Below, piece by piece: positions 53,105 to 64,000 of a stretch of DNA of 64,000 nucleotides (positions are counted from its first letter, which is position 1; every line of letters begins with the position of its first letter). Position numbers and translations under genes: made by a program. The DNA is from Haematococcus lacustris (lineage: Eukaryota > Chlorophyta > Chlorophyceae > Chlamydomonadales > Haematococcaceae). The notes under the pieces are model-generated. The model saw only the letters and a program-made list of their open reading frames with translations. It had not been told where the DNA came from and searched no databases. The stretch is taken from assembly GCA_030144725.1 (NCBI GenBank), contig JASKMD010000012.1, positions 141,501 to 205,500 on the forward strand, written 5' to 3'.

Positions 53105-56100
53105 TCACCTATTGATGCAGTCCCAGTCGTCGCTGTCGCAGGGCTGGCACACTTGGCAGGCCAGGCGACACATGCCAAGGCTGGACGTGTTGGCGCCGAC
53201 CATGAACCCGGGGTTGGCCGTGCACTCGCCAGATGCTGCCCAGCCCGCGCAACGGTCGTCTAGGTCCTCGCACTGCAGCCGGCGTGTCAGCACCAACAGC
53301 ACTAGCACCGCGCGTGCAGCAGCAGCGTGGTGCAATGCAACAGCTGTATGCAGAGCCGGTGAAGGGGGGCAGGAGTCACAAAAGGAAGATGGGTGGTCCT
53401 CGAGGCTCATGAAGGTCCACGCTGCAAAGAAGCACCCCTCAGCTCAGTCAGCGGTAGCGTCATCAGCCGTCGACCAGTAACCACAGGAATCCTATAGCTC
53501 GTTTCAATCAGGACCACCAACTACTCGGCACACAGCGAGCCACAAGAGCAGATTCCAGATTCAATGTCAGCCCATCGCACCATACATACATCCCACAATG
53601 CAAGCCGCAGGTTCCATTGCCAGACCAGGTGGGCTCAGAGCGCTACTCTGGTCAGAGGGGCTGGGGAGGCAGCTATGGGCTGGTGTGGGGCAGTGAGGGA
53701 GGCTGATCACCATTCTGTGTAGTGCTCGTAGGCTGGCGCGTGTGCCTTATCCCCGTTGTGCATCGCTGAGGGTGTAATGGCTTGAATCAACTTTACGTGA
53801 TTGAGACAGTGTTGTGTGGCAGTGAGGGAGACCACAGCCACAGCTCACCACTCCTGGGTTAGAGGCAGCCATGGACTGCTTGGCGGGCCGGGTCAAGGGT
53901 GGGTTGAACTCGTCGACATGGATCCAGATGGGTGCCGCCCACTTAATGCCTTTGATGACCGGGCAGCCTGTGGGGTGTGATGTGTGACCAGGTAATTGAA
54001 TAAGGGAGATGAGCTTTGGGTCAACAACCCACAGCCAAACAAGGTGTGCAGCGTGACGTTGTGCAGCTTGTGTGATGGCAGCGTGGTGTGTGCTTTTCTT
54101 GTCTAACTGCCCTTCCTGGAGTGCCAGCAGGGCCTCAGGCTGCTGCAGGACATGCTATCCAAGGGAAGGCAGCAGCCGCACAGGGCAGCAGAGTTTAGGC
54201 GCGCCATTGTTGGCCAGGCCCGCAACAGGGCATATAGTCAATCAGGCTGAACTTCACACATCAAGGTGCTAGGTTTGATAGGGAGGCCAGTGGTCCAGCT
54301 ACAGGCCACCAGGCTGCTCCTGATGGTCTGCTCCAGTCAGGACAGTCGTCTAAAGGAGATGCACGCACCTGTATGCATGGAGGCGGTGTCCATTGTGCCG
54401 TTGGGATGGTAGGAATAGAACAGTGTGGCATCGCCTGCCTTGGGTTTGGCTGCCACGTGTCCCTTGGCACAATCGCTGAACTGCACGCCAGCAGCCTCCA
54501 GGCGAGCAGGGATGCTGCACAAACAGCACCAAGGTCAGGCACAGGGAGGGTGGGTTGGGTGTCTAGGCTAAGGTAATCCACCTCCATGTTGGAAGTAGAA
54601 GAGCACCCTCATTCATGCAACACTGCGTTGCTTCCGAAAGGAAGGGGGTGACCCCCTCTTCGGCTGTGGTTGACCATTATCATTACATGTCTTTCACCGT
54701 TGTGTGGTCCATTTGTATACTGACAGCGCTGCTGCAGCAAAGAAGAACTGAAGACTCCACCTGATTGAGCTTGCTCAGTGTGTTGGTCCATGTGCAGCTG
54801 TATCAAGTGCTCTTTGCTACAGGCATCCTGCCCAACCCCTCTCCTACACACCGCACCTGTGGTCCTCCCATTCACTGCCTTGTGGGAAGGCTGTTTCTCC
54901 GCCCTCCTCCACATCTGACAGGTATCTGCAGGGCGGCAAGGAATGCAGCAAAGCAAGGAAGCAAGGAAGGTGAGCAACAGGCAAGAGGAAATGACATGAA
55001 TGAACTGGGGTGAAGGCAAGAGACCTGGGAAGGAGCACGAGAAATAGTGAGGGGACTATGCACAGCATGGCGTCAGAGCATGAACCATTGCAATGCAAGC
55101 AGTGCCAGTGCGCCCTGCATTTGCTCACATGAGAAAGGTTGCCATCCGCCACTTTGGCCCAGGCCCCTTATCGGCGTAGCTGGAGTCGTAGTGGGCACCT
55201 TTAGTAAACATGGCAAGACCAGGGTCCCACCTAAACCACCGCATGCTGCACCTTGACAATCATCCAGCCACAGCCTTTGTCTCCGCCTTGACCCAAGCTG
55301 TAGTGTGGCCCCCACTCTGATGCACAGTTGACCTGCTGTTGCTGGGTAGGGTCGGGCAGAAACCATCTCAAGCTGATGCTAGCACAGGGCAGTCATGGTG
55401 GCCGAGCAGTGGCATGAGATGAGGGCCATAAGGGGTGAGGCCTGAAACAGCAGCAGCCACCTCACAGAGCACGCACCGTATTTCTGGCCGGCTTGGTACC
55501 TGAGCACCTGGATGTCCTCCTATAGCCATCACAGGATCAGCAGAACCAACACACATCAGCAGGATCAGCAGAAGGTGGCCGCAATTCAGTGTTGAATGTG
55601 TAAATCACACCTGGTGGCTGACAGGAAGTTGGGTAAAGAGGGACACACGGTTTTCAATGCGCTCGATGATGGGGTCATGCAGCCGTTGGATGAACATGCC
55701 GTAGCTGGTGCGGATGTCATCAACAACGCCAGCGCCAGCGCCGCCAACCACTGTGCTACGCTTCATTTCTACAGTCATGGGAACACAGGATTTTTCATGT
55801 CAGTTGCACACAGTTGTTACAGTTGTTGCATGCAGTCGTATCCTAGACAACACCCAACATGCACTGAGCCCGCAGTAGCATTGAGAGCACACATGCCCAC
55901 CATGTCAATCCTAGGCTATTCCCCTTTTACAGAGGTCATGCAAGAGTGTAGGTTATGGATGCCCATGTGATGCCGCCCATGCATTGTGTGGGTAGTTTAC
56001 CGCATCCAAACCAAACCACGTCTACTAGTGTGCTGGTCCATGATGACTCCTTGGCTCTTACACACATGGCCTACAGGGTTGAGGAGGGAGATGCGGCACA

Positions 56101-56640
56101 CTCCTGATGCGGCCAAGGTCTTCATGGTGAGGGGGATGCGGCACACACCTGGTGCAGCTAAGGTCAGCATGTGGACCCGCTCCTCATCCGTGAGGAAGTT
56201 GTGGAAGATGTAGGTCTTGGGGTGCTTCCCTACCTGCTGCACCCATGGCTGATGAGCGTCTCGTGGTGGCTACGATGCAAGGACCAGTCAGGGTAGAAAT
56301 CCAGCACGCAGAGAGACATAAGCAGATAACCACCCTATTCAACATGGAACAAGAGAAGAGAGATCCAGCATGCAGACTTTCCTACCTGTGCCTCCTCAAA
56401 CCCAACCATGCCGGCGATGGTCTTAATACCGTCGTTCAGGGCCCCCCCTGTGCAACACATGTCTGGCAGTCGTCGCGGCATGTCTGGCAGCATGTCTGGC
56501 AGCTGTCGCGGCAATTGCTTTCGGATGTACGAAGTTAAGACGACGTGACCACCTTGGATACGTACGCATAGCAGAACCAACACCAGCAGAGCGAATCGAT
56601 GTCGGAGCGGAACAGCACGGTGTTGGTGGGCGTCGCGCAT
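53105..56640 (-). CDS. Prolyl 4-hydroxylase with N-terminal signal anchor and C-terminal ShK domain
   Basis: A 2-oxoglutarate/Fe(II) dioxygenase that hydroxylates proline in secretory-pathway proteins such as cell-wall glycoproteins. Exons, approximate: 56640-56388 (signal anchor [34 protein letters not shown]); 56235-56150 ([20 protein letters not shown]); 55745-55610 ([20 protein letters not shown]); 55520-55480 ([15 protein letters not shown]); 55201-55134 ([20 protein letters not shown]); 54925-54870 ([19 protein letters not shown]); 54516-54370 ([20 protein letters not shown]); 53966-53852 ([20 protein letters not shown]); 53273-53105 ([28 protein letters not shown]). The iron triad is His and Asp of AHYDS and His of ASMHTG; 2-oxoglutarate Lys is in KGIKWAA. 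Near 56120-56090 CGCATC-containing sequence is tandemly repeated. The ShK block has the expected Cys spacing. Confidence 0.92.
54105..54310 (+). mobile_element. Fanzor-like family 2 tail in an intron of the prolyl hydroxylase gene
   Basis: Plus strand reads [20 protein letters not shown] then [16 protein letters not shown] and a stop, clearly related to NDRLPKGRQWLHRAAEYRRG at 46.7 kb, followed by diverged 3' sequence (GTTTGATAGGGAGGCCAGTG). Confidence 0.65.
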
Positions 56641-56924
56641 TCCTACCGTTTGGCGTTTTCTTGATGACTGCTACGAGGTTAAGCGATGCAGTGCTCCTGC
56701 AGCTGGTAGTGTGTGGGTTTTAAACATGAGTGCCGGAACGCTTTTCCCGCTCTCTTGGTTCGGCTCGTTTGCTGTGGGCCTTGCCGAGTAATGGGACTAT
56801 CGGGGTGTTGGCTTGGACACGTTGCTTGCCGACCACCACATTTGTTGCTGAACGGAGAAGAGACGGTAAGCCAAAAATAAAGACAGGGGTACAAGTACCC
56901 TTATTTCCTTGAGGTTCAGGGGAG

Positions 56925-57075
56925 TACCATCATTCAACATGGAACAAGGTTGTGTCACTCACCTACAGTTTCACCACTATAGTGTCAGTGGCCGCACCCT
57001 TGATGACTACACACCTCACACCGGCAGCACGTTGCCAACGAGACCACTAACCCCATTAAGACCAACAGTAAGGTT
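56925..57075 (-). mobile_element. Fanzor-like family 2, diverged solitary 3' end
   Basis: Minus strand: GTGCTGCCGGTGTGAGG, AGTCATCAAGGGTGCGGCC and TTGTTCCATGTTGAATGATG. The most diverged copy; the CCAC/GTGG stem is not kept. Confidence 0.6.
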
Positions 57076-57534
57076 CACAGCCTGGGTACCTATTGCGTAC
57101 TGTTGCTGCTGCGCTGCTGCTGCTGCCACGCTGGGGCCCAAGCATCAGGTGTCCGACCACCCTAGTGGCATCCCTGATTTGTGCCAGCAGCTTCGGGTCA
57201 ACAGATTTTGCTGGACTGGGCGGGTGAGCTGGCTTGGTGTGGCTGCAGTGTGGGGGGAGGTGCGTGTGGGCCGACAGGGGTGAGTGTAGGGAGGGCAGGC
57301 TGGGTCAGGGGGGGGGAGGGAGGCCTAGGGATGGACCTGCCGGGAAGCCTTGAGGAGGCTGGCCTAGGAAGGAGGAGAACTGGGGGCGGACAGCCCGTAC
57401 ACACCGCAATGCAGGAACACAACCTGACATGGAGCATGTAAATAGTGGGTGATCAGCTCCATGGATTACACACCTGGCACGAAACTCTTCCTCATTCTTG
57501 GCTCTAGCATGCATCCCGTGGCAGATGCCAGACA
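57076..57534. other. No supported gene
   Basis: A plus-strand frame at 57130-57283 (for example QVSDHPSGIPDLCQQLRVNR, FCWTGRVSWLGVAAVWGEVR) could be a transposon-ORF relic. Nothing firm. Confidence 0.3.
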
Positions 57535-58440
57535 AACAAAACTCATTCAACATGGAACAACATGTCTGACTGTGGGTAATCACTCGGCTACTCCAATCAA
57601 GTTGAAGCATCCTCAGTCGCACCCTTGATGACTGCAAAACCCCACACCGGTGGCACTCTTTCCCCCTAGACCACTGAGCACCTCATCAGAACTAATGCTT
57701 TGTAAGGCTAACAGCATGCTCAAACTACTAGGCCCTATGCATTGTCGCGGGCCCGGCCATCAATGCCCCGCCGGTACTCTGTAGCCTGGTGCAATCTCTG
57801 CCTGACCTTGGGCAGGCGGTCATTGACCCGCTTGTAGCGCTGCTGGTCCTCATCGCCAACGAGGGGCAGAGCCTCCCTGTCCTTCCAGCTGCACATCTCC
57901 AGGCGCGCCGCTGTCCATTTACACTACCTTGACAGCCTGCACCTGCCCCTGCCCCTGGTCTTGCTGCGCACTGCCACTGGCACCTGCAGACACGGGAAAG
58001 CACAGCACACGCACGGCATGACTTCACGCACGGAGTCGCAACGTCGCGTGGTGCACACTGCGCCGCGTCGTCAGTTAGCTTCGGGGCCTTTCCTCAAGCT
58101 CAGTGGGGCCTTTCCTCGAGCTCTGCGGCTTACCGGCTGCGGAGGGTGCGGGGGAGACGGAGCGCTTGCGGTTCTTTTTCGGGGACATCACATGGACTGA
58201 GCAACACCATCGAAGCGGAGTGGCCGTGCAGGGGGGTGCATCAGGTCGCCGAATAACCGGAGGGCCGGCAACCGGAGTGGGGCAGGAGTGATATCCATTA
58301 CATGATTCACAAGCCAACTTTAGAGCAACATAATCTACTAAGCCTCATTGACTCCAGTCTCCAGTACTCCAACATAGTAACCAACATAGTTTACAAAGCC
58401 TGTTTGACTAGCAGGCTACCTCAGCAATCTGCAGCCCCTG
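57535..58440 (-). mobile_element. Fanzor-like family 2 element, internally deleted, with both ends
   Basis: Minus strand, 5' to 3'. 58440-58043 is the block shared with 42222-42575, including the exon MSPKKNRKRSVSPAPSAAG with a GGTAAGCC donor (58191-58133). Then comes filler to about 57935, then the C-terminal tail LVGDEDQQRYKRVNDRLPKV and ATEYRRGIDGRARDNA with its stop near 57735. Finally the 3' non-coding end contains CACCGGTGTGGGG and finishes ATGTTGTTCCATGTTGAATG, AGTTTTGTTT at 57535. The middle of the gene, including all catalytic motifs, is absent. Confidence 0.6.
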
Positions 58441-58839
58441 CCCAACCTCTCCCATTCACCTCCTTGTCCATTGAACGCATATATACTGTTTCTCCTAGTT
58501 TGCTGCACTCTGTTGCCTTCCGTTCATTCTCCCGCTAAGGCTGCTGCCTTCTATCTTCCTAGTTTGCTTTCCGTCCAGATTCCCGGTCAGAATTACCGTT
58601 GGCGTTCAGCTTGCCTCCTTTAGGTGGTTGGCTTGCTCTTTGAGCCTTTTTGACTGCTTTCACACCTCAATACAGTCAGCGGAAGTGTCATTGGCCACCA
58701 CCCAATACCTGGCACCCAAGGCACAATAGCAGACCGACAGCATCTCCAGTAGAGCCAAACTGAAGTCGTCGTCAGCCCATCACACCATGCATCCATCCCA
58801 CAATACAAGCCGCCCGAACAACACACCCCTCACTCCTCC
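58441..58839. other. 3' flank of the IQ-motif gene, no gene seen
   Basis: About 400 bp between the family 2 element and the stop codon of the IQ-motif gene. AT-richer, with CTCCTAGTTTGC-type duplications at 58493 and 58557. Confidence 0.4.

Positions 58840-64000
<5,161 letters not shown>

Noticed and set aside
53850..54260. Separate small gene on the plus strand inside the prolyl hydroxylase locus
   Set aside because: Its readable part matches the family 2 Fanzor tail, so it is a transposon fragment in an intron.
55250..55366. Exon [20 protein letters not shown] in the prolyl hydroxylase gene
   Set aside because: It looks protein-like, but the family needs AHYDS directly after QKYG, and the exon at 55201-55134 with good splice sites supplies it; the segment is intronic.

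Overview
The window looks like nuclear DNA of a green alga. It is GC-rich, has intron-dense genes with GT-AG boundaries, encodes plant-type 4-hydroxyphenylpyruvate dioxygenase (HPPD), and carries an extreme load of G-rich microsatellites. Chlamydomonadales is the likely order; Haematococcus or a close relative would fit, but that is an inference from style, not a database match. Two runs of exactly 500 N (2563-3062 and 29291-29790) mark scaffold joins.

Layout. 1-2562 is a second copy of 8985-11546 and holds the 3' part of a PfkB/MAK32-like kinase gene that ends at the first gap. 3063-5590 holds little beyond a minisatellite and one unrecognised exon. HPPD (8539-5599, minus) and the complete PfkB-like gene (12438-9458, minus) follow. 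12.68-24 kb is an island of three related mobile elements (copies A, B, C, all plus strand) whose gene is a Fanzor (eukaryotic TnpB/Cas12-like RNA-guided nuclease) homologue. A predicted membrane-protein gene (15829-14052, minus) lies between A and B, and a small hypothetical gene between B and C. 24.6-29.3 kb is a plus-strand gene with a C2-like segment, interrupted by a 1.25-kb pure (GGGGCA)n array and truncated by the gap. 30.06-30.59 kb is a small secreted-protein gene. 31.58-39.91 kb is a 15-exon mitochondrial kinase gene of the PDK/BCKDK family (minus), with four large microsatellites and a transposase relic in its introns and a fifth in or beside an exon.

41-58.5 kb is a transposon graveyard. 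About ten fragments belong to a second Fanzor-like family with a conserved 3' non-coding end; one of them is nested inside a LINE reverse-transcriptase gene. A prolyl 4-hydroxylase with a ShK tail (56640-53105, minus) sits inside this region. From 58840 to the right edge runs an IQ-motif protein gene (minus, 5' end off-window).

The host genes are unrelated single-copy eukaryotic genes: tyrosine catabolism and plastoquinone/tocopherol supply, control of a mitochondrial 2-oxoacid dehydrogenase, secretory-pathway prolyl hydroxylation, and calmodulin binding. There is no operon logic. The system of most interest is the pair of Fanzor families. No copy here is intact, but copies A and B keep a 3' end with several short potential hairpins right up to a shared right terminus, and copy C keeps its distal part. 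That is the layout expected of an omega-RNA/fRNA guide scaffold.
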